46,149 bases of DNA from an uncultured Actinomycetes bacterium (GCA_937927625.1 CALBSD010000004.1:1-46149), one strand, 5' to 3'; numbered from the stretch's first letter, positions 1 through 9,317 are shown. Translations and numbers: made by a program. Notes: generated by a model from the sequence alone, not told the origin.

Positions 1-2
1 CA

Positions 3-971
3 GCCAAGGAACTTGAATCGGCTGGATACGCCGGTGCGTGGACAGCAGAAACTGCACACGACCCCTTCTTCCCACTCTTACTCGGTGCAGAACACACCAG
101 CACATTGGAACTGGGCACTTCGATTGCCGTGGCATTTGCTCGCAACCCCATGAACCTTGCCAACATCGGCTGGGACTTGCAGGCGTATTCAAAGGGTCGC
201 TTCATGTTGGGCCTTGGCAGCCAGATCAAGCCGCACATCACCAAGCGTTTCTCCATGGAGTGGAGCCACCCCGCAGCACGTATGCGCGAAATGATTCTTG
301 CGATGCGTGCCATCTGGGATTGCTGGGAAAACGGTACGAAGCTTGACTTCCGTGGCGATTTCTACACCCACACATTGATGACTCCATTCTTCACGCCTGA
401 TGCAAAGGAACTCTCACCCTTTGGTCCACCAAAGATCTTCCTTGCAGGCGTGGGTGAACTCATGACTGAAGTTGCGGGCGAAGTGTGCGACGGATTCTTG
501 TGTCATGGATTCACCACAGAGAAGTACCTGCGCGAAGTCACTATTCCTGCGCTTGCTCGTGGTCGCGCGAAGGCTGGCAAGACAATGGAAGGCTTCGAAA
601 TTGTTGGGCCTTCATTCGTTGTCACCGGCACCACCGAAGAGCAACTGAAGGCTGCAGCAGTTGGTACTCGCCAGCAGATTGCGTTCTACGGTTCCACCCC
701 TGCATATAAAGGTGTTCTCGAAGCACATGGCTGGGGCGGCCTGCACGACGAGCTCAACAGCATGTCGAAGTTGGGCAAGTGGGTAGAGATGGGCGAACTC
801 ATTACCGATGAGATCCTCAACACATTCGCTGTTGTGGGTGAGCCATCAAAAATCGCACCAGAGCTGGGACGTCGCTACAGCGACATCATCAGCCGCATCA
901 GCTTCTATGCGCCGTACAAGGCAGACCCAGAGGCCTGGATGCCAGTGATTGACGCACTGAAGCAACAGTAA
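3..971 (+). CDS. LLM-class F420-dependent oxidoreductase, MSMEG_2256-like (5' truncated)
   Basis: The gene enters from outside the window; the frame is open from base 3 (reading AKELESAGYAGAWTAE) and ends at TAA 969-971. The visible ~322 residues follow the luciferase-like monooxygenase (TIM-barrel) family, closest by memory to the TIGR03617 group of F420-dependent oxidoreductases. Recognisable segments are AWTAETAHDPFFPL, FARNPMNLANIGWDLQ, FMLGLGSQIKPHITKRFSM, LTEVAGEVCDGFLCH-like and QIAFYGSTPAY. Such enzymes transfer hydride between coenzyme F420 and an organic substrate in the cytosol; the substrate cannot be read from the sequence. Only the N-terminal few residues are missing. It converges on the next gene and ends just before a strong hairpin terminator. 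Confidence 0.88.
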   Translation, partial: AKELESAGYAGAWTAETAHDPFFPLLLGAEHTSTLELGTSIAVAFARNPMNLANIGWDLQAYSKGRFMLGLGSQIKPHITKRFSMEWSHPAARMREMILAMRAIWDCWENGTKLDFRGDFYTHTLMTPFFTPDAKELSPFGPPKIFLAGVGELMTEVAGEVCDGFLCHGFTTEKYLREVTIPALARGRAKAGKTMEGFEIVGPSFVVTGTTEEQLKAAAVGTRQQIAFYGSTPAYKGVLEAHGWGGLHDELNSMSKLGKWVEMGELITDEILNTFAVVGEPSKIAPELGRRYSDIISRISFYAPYKADPEAWMPVIDALKQQ

Positions 972-984
972 GCACGAAATACAG

Positions 985-1020
985 AAGGCCCCGAGGATTA
1001 CTCCTCGGGGCCTTTTGTTT
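985..1020. terminator. Bidirectional rho-independent terminator
   Basis: A perfect 12-bp stem (985-996 with 1003-1014, core GGCCCCGAGG/CCTCGGGGCC) closes a 6-nt loop and is followed by TTTTGTTTTG on the plus strand. The stem also has AA/TT flanks on the other side. It sits between two convergent genes, so it can serve both. Confidence 0.88.
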
Positions 1021-1028
1021 TGAATCGT

Positions 1029-1670
1029 TTAATCGAAGCTTGGACGCGCGCGCAGTGAACGCTTGAGTTCAGCCATGCCGCTAGACGTTGCAATGGTTTC
1101 AATCGCGTCCCACAACTTCGTCGCTTCTTCGCCGCGAGGAATGACAGAAATGACTGGGCCAAAGAAAGACGACTCTTTCGCACCACCAGGGTGGAACGTA
1201 AGAATTGGCGTACCAACATCTTTGCCTGTGCGTTCAAGCGCAAGTTCAGTTTCAGTGCGAATGAGAGCATCAAAGCTGTCATCAAGTGCAGACTCTGCCC
1301 ACTCTGCAGGCAAGCCAGCAACGCTCAACAAAGAAGCGATGTGTGCGACTGAATCTTCCACAAACTTCTCGCGCTCTTGATTGTTGTGAAGGCTTGTACC
1401 AAGTGCCGTATACACAGCACCGCATGCTGCATTGCCCTGCTCTGCACGAGCACGAGCAGCTACTCGAAGCCCGTTAGTTCCTGCAGCATGAACCGCTGCA
1501 TAGCCCTCTGGCATCTTTGAGTAGTCCATCTTGTCTTCGTTCAGAAACTTCAACGAGATGAACTTCCACTGCACGTCGTACTGACGAAGCTGTTGTACTT
1601 CAGAGACCCACCGCGAGGTAATCCATGCCCACGGGCACACCGGATCGAAGAAGAAGTCGAGATCGGCCAT
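1029..1670 (-). CDS. DsbA-like thioredoxin-fold protein, Rv2466c (mycothiol-dependent nitroreductase) family
   Basis: 213 aa, the usual size. The N-terminal strand FFFDPVCPWAWITSRWV matches the Rv2466c family, whose M. tuberculosis member is a mycothiol-dependent reductase with a CPWC centre. Here the centre is C-P-W-A: the resolving cysteine is alanine, so only a monothiol mechanism is possible. Further family signatures are DVGTPILTFHP, FFGPVISVIPRGEEATKLWD and the C-terminal ELKRSLRARPSFD. ATG at 1670 lies 3 nt after the infB stop, so it is probably the last cistron of the rimP-nusA-infB transcript and is terminated by the hairpin at 985-1014. Family assignment is firm; substrate and use of mycothiol are inferred. 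Confidence 0.85.
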   Translation of the reverse strand: MADLDFFFDPVCPWAWITSRWVSEVQQLRQYDVQWKFISLKFLNEDKMDYSKMPEGYAAVHAAGTNGLRVAARARAEQGNAACGAVYTALGTSLHNNQEREKFVEDSVAHIASLLSVAGLPAEWAESALDDSFDALIRTETELALERTGKDVGTPILTFHPGGAKESSFFGPVISVIPRGEEATKLWDAIETIATSSGMAELKRSLRARPSFD

Positions 1671-1673
1671 TGT

Positions 1674-4600
1674 TTACACCCTTGCGATTTCGCGCTCTTC
1701 GAATGTTTCGATGAGGTCGCCCGGCTTGAGGTCTTGGAAGTCGGAAAGTCCAATACCGCATTCGAATCCTTCACGAACTTCACGGACATCGTCCTTGAAG
1801 CGACGAAGCGACTGAATGGAGCCCTTCCAGATGATGGTTCCGTCGCGAAGGAAGCGCACCTTGGTGCCACGTGTGATGACACCGGTACGAATGAAACAAC
1901 CGGCGATGGCACCGAGCTTTGGCACTCGGAAGATTTCGCGTACTTCTGCTTCGCCAGTAACCACTTCTTCAAACTCTGGTGCGAGAAGACCGAGCATCGC
2001 GCGCTCCATATCCTCCAGGAGTTTGTAGATGATCTCGTAGGTACGAATTTCCACCTTCTCTGATTCAGCCAAGTCACGAGACTTACGATCAGGACGCACA
2101 TTGAAACCAATGAGCGTTGCATTTGTCGCCGCCGCGAGAGTGATGTCGTTTTCGGTGATACCGCCAACGCCACGGTGTACGAATGCAACCTTGACTTCGT
2201 CGCGCTCCAGCTTGCGAAGGCTTTCGGTGACGGCTTCCAGTGAACCCTGAACGTCTGCCTTGATAACAAGGTTGAGTGTTGCCACTTCACCTGCCTGAAT
2301 CTGGCTGAAGATGTCCTCCAACTTGACGCCGGTCTGAACACGAGCATCGCCGCGCTGGTTGAGAACGCGACGTGTGTGACCACGTGATTCACCAACGAGA
2401 CGTGCTGTCTTTTCATCCGGAGCCGCGCGGAACTCATCTCCTGCTTGTGGCACTGCAGAAAGACCTAACACCTGAACTGGTGTTGATGGGCCGGCTTCCT
2501 TGACTTGTTCACCGCGCTCGTTGATGAGTGCGCGCACCTTGCCCCATGCGGCACCAGCCACGATGGGATCGCCCACCTTGAGCGTGCCCTTGTCGACCAA
2601 CACTGTGGCAACAGGACCGCGACCAATGTCGAGGTTTGCTTCGAGAACAACACCCTTGGCGCGACCCTGAGGGTTTGCCGTGAGTTCTTCAAGTTCTGCA
2701 ACAACGTTCAACTGCTCAAGCAAGTCGTCGATGCCGAGGTTCTGCTGTGCAGACATCTCAACGACGATGGTGTCGCCACCCCAAGCTTCAGGAACAAGTT
2801 CATATTCGGCTAACTGCGTGAGAACACGTTGCGGGTCAGCATTTTCCTTATCGATCTTGTTGACAGCAACGATGATGGGAACATCAGCCGCGCGAGCGTG
2901 GTTGATTGCTTCAATCGTCTGAGGCATCACACCGTCGTCTGCTGCAACAACAAGAACCACGATGTCGGTGACTTGTGCACCGCGCATACGCATCTTCGAG
3001 AACGCAGCGTGACCTGGTGTGTCGATGAAGGTGATTAACTTGCCATCTTTTTCAACTTGGTATGCACCGATGTGCTGCGTAATGCCGCCGGCTTCGCCTG
3101 CAACAACATTCGCGGAACGAATACGGTCGAGAAGAGTTGTCTTACCGTGGTCAACGTGACCCATAACGGTGATCACCGCTGGGCGCTCTGCCTGCATGGT
3201 CTCATCGTCATCGTCAGAGTCGTCAAACAGAGCTTGTAGTTCAGTTTCTTGTTGCTGGCCTGGATCGACGAGCAAAATTTCTGCACCGACTTCCATCGCG
3301 AACAATTCCATTTGTTCGTCGCCAAGGCTCATGGTGGCTGTCACCATTTCGCCGTGCTCGAGCAAATAGCGAACAACGTCTGCTGCAGTGCGGTTCAGCT
3401 TTGGAGCGAACTCCTGTGCCGACCAACCGCGCTCGATGATGATCGTGCCTTCGGGAACCGGAGCATTGCTGTTCGAGTACTGAGTGAACTGCGGCTGCAA
3501 TTCGTCGAACTCGCGCCGACGACGTGCACGTGACTTCTTGCGAGGTGCACGACGTTGTCCGTTGCGTGGACCGCCGGGGCCGCCAGGACCGCCACCGGGA
3601 CGTGGGCCGCCGCCAGGGCCGCCTGCGCCAGGAGCACCAGCACCAGGACCACCGGGTCGTGCGCCACCGGGACCACCAGGACGAGGACCAAAACCAGGAC
3701 GTGCGCCACCAGGACCACCAGGGCCACCGGGACGTGGGCCACCAGGGCCAGGACGGAAACCACCAGGACCACCAGGACGTGCACCACCAGGACCAGGACG
3801 AACGCCAGGGCCGCCAGGACGTGGGCCGCCAGGACCAGGACGGAAACCGCTAGGACCAGGACGTGAAGTCCCTGGAGCCATGCGCTGACCAGGAGGTGGC
3901 GGAATGCGCTGACCTGTCGACGACACCGGACCAGGGGGTGGCGGGATCGGAGGACGACCTGCTGGAGGACGCGCACCGGGAGGCATTCCGGTTGGTGGCA
4001 TCCCAGGTGGCAACGGTGCACGTCCAGCGGGGGGCGCTGGGCGTGTCGTTGGAGGCTGATTGATCGGCGCACGTGGTGCGCCCGCCGTTGGAGTTGGCCT
4101 TCCAGAACTAATAAAGCGAGCTCCACCATCAGCACTTGGTGCTTCCGGTGCAGTGGGCGCAGGAGCTTCAGCGGCTGCCGCTGGAGCCTCAGCTACAGGA
4201 GCTGGCGCTTCTGGTGCTGCCGCAGGAGCAGTCGAAGTGGCGGGCGCCGGAGCAGATTCGTCCGACTTCGAACTTGTGAGGGTCGGTGAATCTGTCGAAG
4301 GGGCCGAAGCCGCTTCAGGTGCTGAAGATTCTGAGTCAGCAGCTGGCGCGTCAACTTTGGTGGCAGCAGCTTTCTTCGCTGGCGCCTTCTTGGCAGCAGC
4401 CTTCTTTGCAGGAGCTTCGCCGTCTGCTGGAGTTGCATCAGCCTTCTTTGCCGCAGCTTTCTTCGCTGGCGCCTTCTTGGCTGGCTTTTCTTCTTCGGGC
4501 TGGGCGTCACGCTTCAAACCGTCACGTTCAGCCTTACGGCGAACACGGTCAGCTTGTGCCTCCTCCATTGAGGACGACACATTGCGCACGTCGATGCCCA

Positions 4601-4685
4601 TATCTTTCGATAGGTCGAGCGTCTCTTTGTTCGTCATACCGAGCTCTTTAGCGAGCTCGGCAATTCGGATCTTCTTTACTGCCAA
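1674..4685 (-). CDS. infB: Translation initiation factor IF-2
   Basis: 1003 aa GTPase that places initiator tRNA on the 30S subunit and drives subunit joining. Residues 1-60 form an IF2_N domain (IRIAELAKELGMTNKETLDL). A Lys/Ala-rich linker (PAKKAPAKK repeats) follows, then a Pro/Ala tract and a Gly/Pro/Arg-rich stretch (~195-375). A second IF2_N domain lies at ~410-480. The G domain has the P-loop GHVDHGKT at 509-516, DTPGH at 555 and NKID at 609; domains II-IV follow to the C-terminus. The start is TTG at 4685: a GGAGAA Shine-Dalgarno lies 7 nt upstream and the N-terminus matches the family. The nusA stop is 3 nt upstream, so the two are co-transcribed. The ylxR gene often found between nusA and infB is absent here. 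Confidence 0.97.
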   Translation of the reverse strand: MAVKKIRIAELAKELGMTNKETLDLSKDMGIDVRNVSSSMEEAQADRVRRKAERDGLKRDAQPEEEKPAKKAPAKKAAAKKADATPADGEAPAKKAAAKKAPAKKAAATKVDAPAADSESSAPEAASAPSTDSPTLTSSKSDESAPAPATSTAPAAAPEAPAPVAEAPAAAAEAPAPTAPEAPSADGGARFISSGRPTPTAGAPRAPINQPPTTRPAPPAGRAPLPPGMPPTGMPPGARPPAGRPPIPPPPGPVSSTGQRIPPPPGQRMAPGTSRPGPSGFRPGPGGPRPGGPGVRPGPGGARPGGPGGFRPGPGGPRPGGPGGPGGARPGFGPRPGGPGGARPGGPGAGAPGAGGPGGGPRPGGGPGGPGGPRNGQRRAPRKKSRARRRREFDELQPQFTQYSNSNAPVPEGTIIIERGWSAQEFAPKLNRTAADVVRYLLEHGEMVTATMSLGDEQMELFAMEVGAEILLVDPGQQQETELQALFDDSDDDDETMQAERPAVITVMGHVDHGKTTLLDRIRSANVVAGEAGGITQHIGAYQVEKDGKLITFIDTPGHAAFSKMRMRGAQVTDIVVLVVAADDGVMPQTIEAINHARAADVPIIVAVNKIDKENADPQRVLTQLAEYELVPEAWGGDTIVVEMSAQQNLGIDDLLEQLNVVAELEELTANPQGRAKGVVLEANLDIGRGPVATVLVDKGTLKVGDPIVAGAAWGKVRALINERGEQVKEAGPSTPVQVLGLSAVPQAGDEFRAAPDEKTARLVGESRGHTRRVLNQRGDARVQTGVKLEDIFSQIQAGEVATLNLVIKADVQGSLEAVTESLRKLERDEVKVAFVHRGVGGITENDITLAAATNATLIGFNVRPDRKSRDLAESEKVEIRTYEIIYKLLEDMERAMLGLLAPEFEEVVTGEAEVREIFRVPKLGAIAGCFIRTGVITRGTKVRFLRDGTIIWKGSIQSLRRFKDDVREVREGFECGIGLSDFQDLKPGDLIETFEEREIARV

Positions 4686-4688
4686 GGG

Positions 4689-5846
4689 TTAGTTCTCCGT
4701 GCTCTCGGATTCGTCGGAGGAGCCACCGGCCCACTCTTGCTCACTCACAACAGAGCCGTCGGTTGCATGAAACTGCATCTCGCCGGTTTCGTCGTTGGTG
4801 CGCCATTCACCCTCTGCATACTCGGTGTTGCGCGAGCCGCCTCGGGGTTCAAAGATTCCATTGGCCTCATTGGCTGCTTGGGTCTCGGACTTAATGTCAA
4901 TGCGCACACCGGTGAGGCGTGCAGCAAGACGTGCGTTCTGGCCTTCCTTGCCAATTGCCAATGACAACTGGAAGTCAGGAACGATGACATCTGCCTGTGT
5001 GGAGTCATCGCTGAGGCGAACCTCGGTGACCTTTGCAGGAGACAACGCCTTCGAAACGAAATCGTGAAGATCTTCGCTGTAGGAAACGATGTCGATCTTC
5101 TCGCCGCGAAGTTCATTCACAACCATGCGAACGCGACCACCACGAGCACCAACGCATGCACCCACTGGGTCAACGTTGACGTCGTTAGAGAACACAGCAA
5201 TCTTTGTGCGGTGGCCCGGTTCACGAGCGCATGACTTGATTTCGACAACGCCATCGGCGATTTCAGGAACTTCAAGTTCGAACAAACGCTTGATGAGACC
5301 GGGGTGCGTACGGCTCACAACAATCTGTGGGCCTTTCGCTGTCTTACGCACTTCAACGATGTATGCCTTGACACGATCACCAGTGACTGGGCGCTCGTAT
5401 GGCACCTGCTCTGCCTGTGGCAACAGTGCTTCCACCTTGCCGAGGTCGAGCAATGCGTAACGACCATCAGACTGCTGGATGATGCCCGTCACGAGGTCGC
5501 CTTCGCGGTTTGCGTACTCTTCGAACTTGCGATCGCGCTCTACTTCGCGGATGCGCTGGCTCATCACCTGCTTGAACGTTGCAGCAGCAATGCGGCCGAG
5601 TTCGTTCTTGCTTGGCGTGTCATCACGCTCGTTCACCCAGTTGCCGTCGTCATCGACGTCATAGGCGGTGAACTTCATGTCGAGGTTCTCTGGGTTGACT
5701 TCGACGATGACTTCGTCTGCAGCTCCGGGACGCTTCTTGTACGCCGTGGCAAGAGCCTCGACGAGAACTTGAAGTAATGCGTCGACGCTGATGCCGTGGT
5801 GTTCGGCAAGCATGCGTACTGCTTCTGACATATCAAGGTTGCTCAT
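4689..5846 (-). CDS. nusA: Transcription termination/antitermination factor NusA
   Basis: 385 aa RNA polymerase-binding factor that modulates pausing, termination and antitermination. Order: N-terminal RNAP-binding domain (~1-125, with LVEALATAYKKR and QRIREVERDRKFEEYANREGDLVTG), S1 domain (~130-200), then KH1 (ELRGEKIDIVSYSEDLHDFV) and KH2 (DFQLSLAIGKEGQNARLAARLTG). The acidic C-terminal tail has no proteobacterial AR repeats, as in other Actinobacteria. ATG at 5846 overlaps the rimP TGA as ATGA, which implies translational coupling; an AGGAGG lies upstream. Its stop is 3 nt before infB. Confidence 0.97.
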   Translation of the reverse strand: MSNLDMSEAVRMLAEHHGISVDALLQVLVEALATAYKKRPGAADEVIVEVNPENLDMKFTAYDVDDDGNWVNERDDTPSKNELGRIAAATFKQVMSQRIREVERDRKFEEYANREGDLVTGIIQQSDGRYALLDLGKVEALLPQAEQVPYERPVTGDRVKAYIVEVRKTAKGPQIVVSRTHPGLIKRLFELEVPEIADGVVEIKSCAREPGHRTKIAVFSNDVNVDPVGACVGARGGRVRMVVNELRGEKIDIVSYSEDLHDFVSKALSPAKVTEVRLSDDSTQADVIVPDFQLSLAIGKEGQNARLAARLTGVRIDIKSETQAANEANGIFEPRGGSRNTEYAEGEWRTNDETGEMQFHATDGSVVSEQEWAGGSSDESESTEN

Positions 5847-6406
5847 GGTGCGCTGGCCTCCTGTTGATCTTCCGTTGTGTTCTTGTCGGTTGCTGCGCGC
5901 TTGGCACGAGCTTCCTTCGAATTTGGCTTTGGCTGGGATTCCCAGACGAAGACTGTCTTTGCCTTGTCGACGATGGACAAGGGAAACTCGATGGTTTCCG
6001 CAGTGTCGGTGAGGCGAACTGTTGCTGTCGTGTCTGTCGCAGAAACAAGTAGACCTGCAAGGCGGCGACGACCATTGAATTCAGAGGTGAAACGAACGGT
6101 GACTTCTTTGCCAGCTTCGCGAGCGAAGTGGTGCGGCGTGCGAAGTGCGCGCTCAAGTCCGGGGCTAGAGACTTCGAGTGTGAAGCGACCAGGAACGGCA
6201 TCTTCGTTGTGGTCGAGTTCGCGGCCAAGAAGGCGCGTGACGAGAGAAATCTGGTCGATGCTGACGCTTTGAGGCTGGCCAGCAGGAGTATCAAGGGTGA
6301 CCTTCAAGATTCCACCGTTGAAATCGAGGTCGTAGAGCTCCAATTTGAGGTCGGCGAGAATCGGCTGAAGCATGGCAGAGACGGTGTCTGTGACGCTGTT
6401 GGACAT
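5843..6406 (-). CDS. rimP: Ribosome maturation factor RimP
   Basis: 187 aa protein needed for 30S maturation, the first cistron of rimP-nusA-infB. The N-terminal domain includes LELYDLDFNGGILKVTLDTP and the RimP signature GRFTLEVSSPGLERALRTPHH (shown here in part); the C-terminal SH3-like domain contains RLAGLLVSATDT. A basic/acidic tail (KEARAKRAATDKNTTEDQQE) is extra. I chose ATG 6406 over the in-frame TTG at 6427 because GAGGTG lies 6 nt upstream of the ATG and the TTG lies inside that Shine-Dalgarno region. It is divergent from proS. Confidence 0.93.
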   Translation of the reverse strand: MSNSVTDTVSAMLQPILADLKLELYDLDFNGGILKVTLDTPAGQPQSVSIDQISLVTRLLGRELDHNEDAVPGRFTLEVSSPGLERALRTPHHFAREAGKEVTVRFTSEFNGRRRLAGLLVSATDTTATVRLTDTAETIEFPLSIVDKAKTVFVWESQPKPNSKEARAKRAATDKNTTEDQQEASAP

Positions 6407-6536
6407 ATAACTCACCTCTCCTGCCAAAAACTTGGCTCTAACAGAACAAAAGGCACGGGGGGTACCCGTGCCTCCGGTTCACCGAACTTCAAAGGACGGG
6501 TTCAATGATAGCCATACAAACTAAGGTTTCGCTCCG
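6407..6536. promoter_or_regulatory. Divergent rimP/proS intergenic region with a short hairpin
   Basis: 130 nt separate the divergent starts of rimP and proS, so promoters for both must lie here or overlap the genes. The one clear structure is an 8-bp stem GGCACGGG/CCCGTGCC (6452-6459 with 6465-6472) around a 5-nt loop. No run of T follows, so it is not an obvious terminator. I could not assign -35/-10 boxes with confidence. Confidence 0.35.
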
Positions 6537-8300
6537 ATGCTTCGTCTCTCACACCTCTTCGTTCGCACCCTCCGGGATGACCCTTCTGATGCGGAAGTTC
6601 CGTCCCATCGCCTATTGGTTCGCGCCGGATATATCCGCCGTGCAGCCCCCGGTGGCTATACCTGGCTACCGCTTGGCTGGCGAGTCCTTCGAAAGGTGGA
6701 AAACATCGTCCGCGAAGAGATGGATGCCATCGGAGCACAGGAAGTCCACTTCCCTGCCCTTCTTCCCCGCGAGGTCTATGAAACCACTGGTCGCTGGACT
6801 GAATATGGCGACAACCTCTTTCGCCTCAAGGACCGAAAGGGTGCTGATTTCCTTCTTGGACCCACCCATGAGGAGATGTTCACCCTTCTCGTGAAGGACC
6901 TGTACAGCAGTTACAAGGACTTGCCCGTGTCGCTGTACCAGATCCAGACGAAGTATCGCGACGAGGCTCGTCCACGTGCCGGCTTGCTGCGCGGCCGCGA
7001 GTTTCTCATGAAGGACAGTTACTCCTTCGACATCGATGACGAAGGTCTTTCCAAGAGCTACAACGATCACCGAGATGCCTACGAGCGCATCTTCAATCGC
7101 CTTGGTTTGCCATACGCCATCGTCAAAGCGATGAGTGGCGCCATGGGTGGTTCCATGAGCGAAGAGTTCCTCGCCCCCATCGAAGTGGGTGAAGACACTT
7201 TCGTTCGATGCACTGCATGTGATTACGCAGCCAATACTGAAGCAGTGACCACAGGCGCTCTTGCACCTGACACGACAGAGCATCCCGCAACCTCAACCAT
7301 CACCACACCGAATTGTCCCACCATCGCAACATTGGTGGAGTATCTGAATACCAATGCGCCGCGCGCTGATCGGGCGTGGGTTGCAGGCGACACACTGAAG
7401 AACGTGGTGCTCACTCTTCGCAATCCTGACGGCACAACATCAGCACTTGTTGTTGGTGTTCCCGGTGATCGCGAAGTGGATATCAAGCGCATCGAAGCAC
7501 AGGTCTCCCCTGCCGAGGTGGAACCAATGGATGAAGCAGAGTTCGCACAGCATCCTGGATTAGTACGCGGTTACATCGGACCGCAGGTTCTCGGCGTTGA
7601 GAGCACAACAGGTATTCGTTATCTCCTTGACCCTTCGGTCGTCCCTGGCAGTGCTTGGGTCACTGGTGCAAACAACAGAGAAACACATGTTCTTTATTTG
7701 GTGAATGGCCGAGACTTCACCGCTGACGGAACCATCGAAGCAGCCGAAGTTGCCGGCGGAGATCCATGCCCGAATTGTGGCAAGCCACTTGAAATCGCGC
7801 GCGGCATTGAGATCGGCCACGTGTTCCAACTGGGTCGCAAATACGCAGAGAAGTTGGAACTTAAGGTTCTTGATCAAAACGGCAAGGCGCAAGTTGTGAC
7901 GATGGGTTCCTACGGCATTGGTGTATCACGTGCTGTTGCTTCCATTGCCGAAGTGTTCCATGACGAAATCGGTTTGAAGTGGCCGCGTGCGATTTCTCCA
8001 GCAGATGTTCACGTCGTTGTGACAGGCAAAAACGGTGACCATGTCACTGTTGCTGGCGAAAAGCTTGCAGCGGAACTTGAGGCTCATGGCCTGGAAGTCA
8101 TCTTGGACGATCGCAACGGTGTTTCACCTGGCGTGAAATTCAAAGACGCGGAACTCATGGGCATTCCCACCATCGTTGTTGTCGGCAAGTCACTTGATGA
8201 AGGCAATGTGGAAGTGCGTGATCGTCACGCCGGTACAAACACACCTGTCGCAGTGGGTGATGCCATTGCACATGTGCTGAATGTGGTGCGAGGAAAATAA
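6537..8300 (+). CDS. proS: Prolyl-tRNA synthetase (bacterial type, with editing insertion)
   Basis: 587 aa class II aminoacyl-tRNA synthetase. Motif 1 region: RAGYIRRAAPGGYTWLPLGWR. Motif 2: TKYRDEARPRAGLLRGREFLMKD (parts). Motif 3: VTMGSYGIGVSRAVASIAE. The segment ~225-400 between motifs 2 and 3 is the INS editing domain of bacterial ProS, which hydrolyses Ala-tRNA(Pro). The C-terminal anticodon-binding domain (DVHVVVTGKNGD, LDDRNGVSPGVKFKDAEL, GIPTIVVVGK) completes it. Start ATG 6537 has a weak AAGG 10 nt upstream. The next gene begins 3 nt after its TAA. Confidence 0.96.
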   Translation: MLRLSHLFVRTLRDDPSDAEVPSHRLLVRAGYIRRAAPGGYTWLPLGWRVLRKVENIVREEMDAIGAQEVHFPALLPREVYETTGRWTEYGDNLFRLKDRKGADFLLGPTHEEMFTLLVKDLYSSYKDLPVSLYQIQTKYRDEARPRAGLLRGREFLMKDSYSFDIDDEGLSKSYNDHRDAYERIFNRLGLPYAIVKAMSGAMGGSMSEEFLAPIEVGEDTFVRCTACDYAANTEAVTTGALAPDTTEHPATSTITTPNCPTIATLVEYLNTNAPRADRAWVAGDTLKNVVLTLRNPDGTTSALVVGVPGDREVDIKRIEAQVSPAEVEPMDEAEFAQHPGLVRGYIGPQVLGVESTTGIRYLLDPSVVPGSAWVTGANNRETHVLYLVNGRDFTADGTIEAAEVAGGDPCPNCGKPLEIARGIEIGHVFQLGRKYAEKLELKVLDQNGKAQVVTMGSYGIGVSRAVASIAEVFHDEIGLKWPRAISPADVHVVVTGKNGDHVTVAGEKLAAELEAHGLEVILDDRNGVSPGVKFKDAELMGIPTIVVVGKSLDEGNVEVRDRHAGTNTPVAVGDAIAHVLNVVRGK

Positions 8301-8303
8301 ACC

Positions 8304-9317
8304 ATGCCTCGTCGCATCATTGGCGTAGAGAAGAACTACGACTGGGGCGACAGCACGTCAATTGCATTGGCGTTGGGGCTTCCTGCTTCGACAACACCGA
8401 TTGCGGAATATTGGTGGGGCACACATTCACATGGCCCCTCACATATAGATGAACTAAATGGAACATTGCTTTCTACCCTCAGTGGAGAAATGAATGTGAT
8501 GGTGAAGTTGCTTGCATGCGACAAGCCATTGTCATTGCAAACTCATCCCACCGCCGAACAAGCATCGGCAGGATTCGTGCGTGAGGAAACAGCCGGAATC
8601 GATCGTGATGCACCTCATCGGCTTTACAGGGATGCATCAGACAAGCCCGAAATGCTCATTGCACTTTCACGTTTCGAGGCATTGTGTGGCTTCGCAGAAT
8701 TGGATGCAGCTCTCGAACACTTGCGCAATATTGGATGGCACAACGAAGCAGATGTTCTGGAACAGAACGGCATCGACGGATACCTCTTGTGGGCTTTCGA
8801 CCAAACCGACACGCCATCAATGGGAAATGCGCCCGCATGGCTACAACGCATCGCAGAACTTCATCCGCATGATCGTGGACTTCGCGTTGCTCCTCTTTTG
8901 AATTATGTGATTCTTCAACCAGGTGACGCAATCTGTTTGCCTGCGGGGAACTTGCATGCGTACCTTCACGGCTTCGGATTAGAAGTGATGAAGTCCTCGG
9001 ACAATGTGGTGCGCGCCGGCTTCACGACGAAACATGTGGATGTTGCCGAACTACTTCGCATTGTCGATACCACCCCGTTAGAGAATCCAGTCGTGGCACC
9101 ATCACGTGTTGACAATCACGATGAATACCCATCCCCATCGCCGGCATTTTCTGTTGCATGTGTTCACAGCAAAGGACACGTGGAATTGCAACCGAGCGAT
9201 GAGGTGCGCATTGTTCTCACAATGTCTTCAGATAAGACTGATGCATTCTTTGTTGCGCCGAACGAATTGGCCACATTTGTAGGCGATGGACCCGTCTGGG
9301 TCATCACGCAGAACTAA
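8304..9317 (+). CDS. manA: Mannose-6-phosphate isomerase, class I
   Basis: 337 aa zinc cupin enzyme interconverting fructose-6-P and mannose-6-P for GDP-mannose supply. Seen: N-terminal YDWGDSTSIA, the metal-binding LSLQTHPTAEQA (Gln, His), KPEMLIAL (Glu) and the cupin segment AICLPAGNLHAYLHGFGLEVMK with the SSDNVVRAGFTTKHVDV signature. Length is slightly shorter than E. coli ManA (~390). It starts 3 nt after proS with AGGA ~9 nt upstream, so the pair is probably one transcript. The TAA overlaps the convergent ispG stop (CTAA). Confidence 0.9.
   Translation: MPRRIIGVEKNYDWGDSTSIALALGLPASTTPIAEYWWGTHSHGPSHIDELNGTLLSTLSGEMNVMVKLLACDKPLSLQTHPTAEQASAGFVREETAGIDRDAPHRLYRDASDKPEMLIALSRFEALCGFAELDAALEHLRNIGWHNEADVLEQNGIDGYLLWAFDQTDTPSMGNAPAWLQRIAELHPHDRGLRVAPLLNYVILQPGDAICLPAGNLHAYLHGFGLEVMKSSDNVVRAGFTTKHVDVAELLRIVDTTPLENPVVAPSRVDNHDEYPSPSPAFSVACVHSKGHVELQPSDEVRIVLTMSSDKTDAFFVAPNELATFVGDGPVWVITQN

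Noticed and set aside
3540..3870. Regular GC-rich repeats as a CRISPR array
   Set aside because: The repeats are in frame with IF-2 and encode GGPRPGG-type units; there are no spacers.
4060..4692. Ala/Gly/Ser-rich frame of 210 codons on the plus strand
   Set aside because: It is the complement of the repetitive IF-2 linker; composition reflects the repeat, not a protein.
6452..6472. Hairpin between rimP and proS as a terminator or riboswitch
   Set aside because: No T-run follows, no gene ends there, and no conserved riboswitch or T-box sequence is visible.
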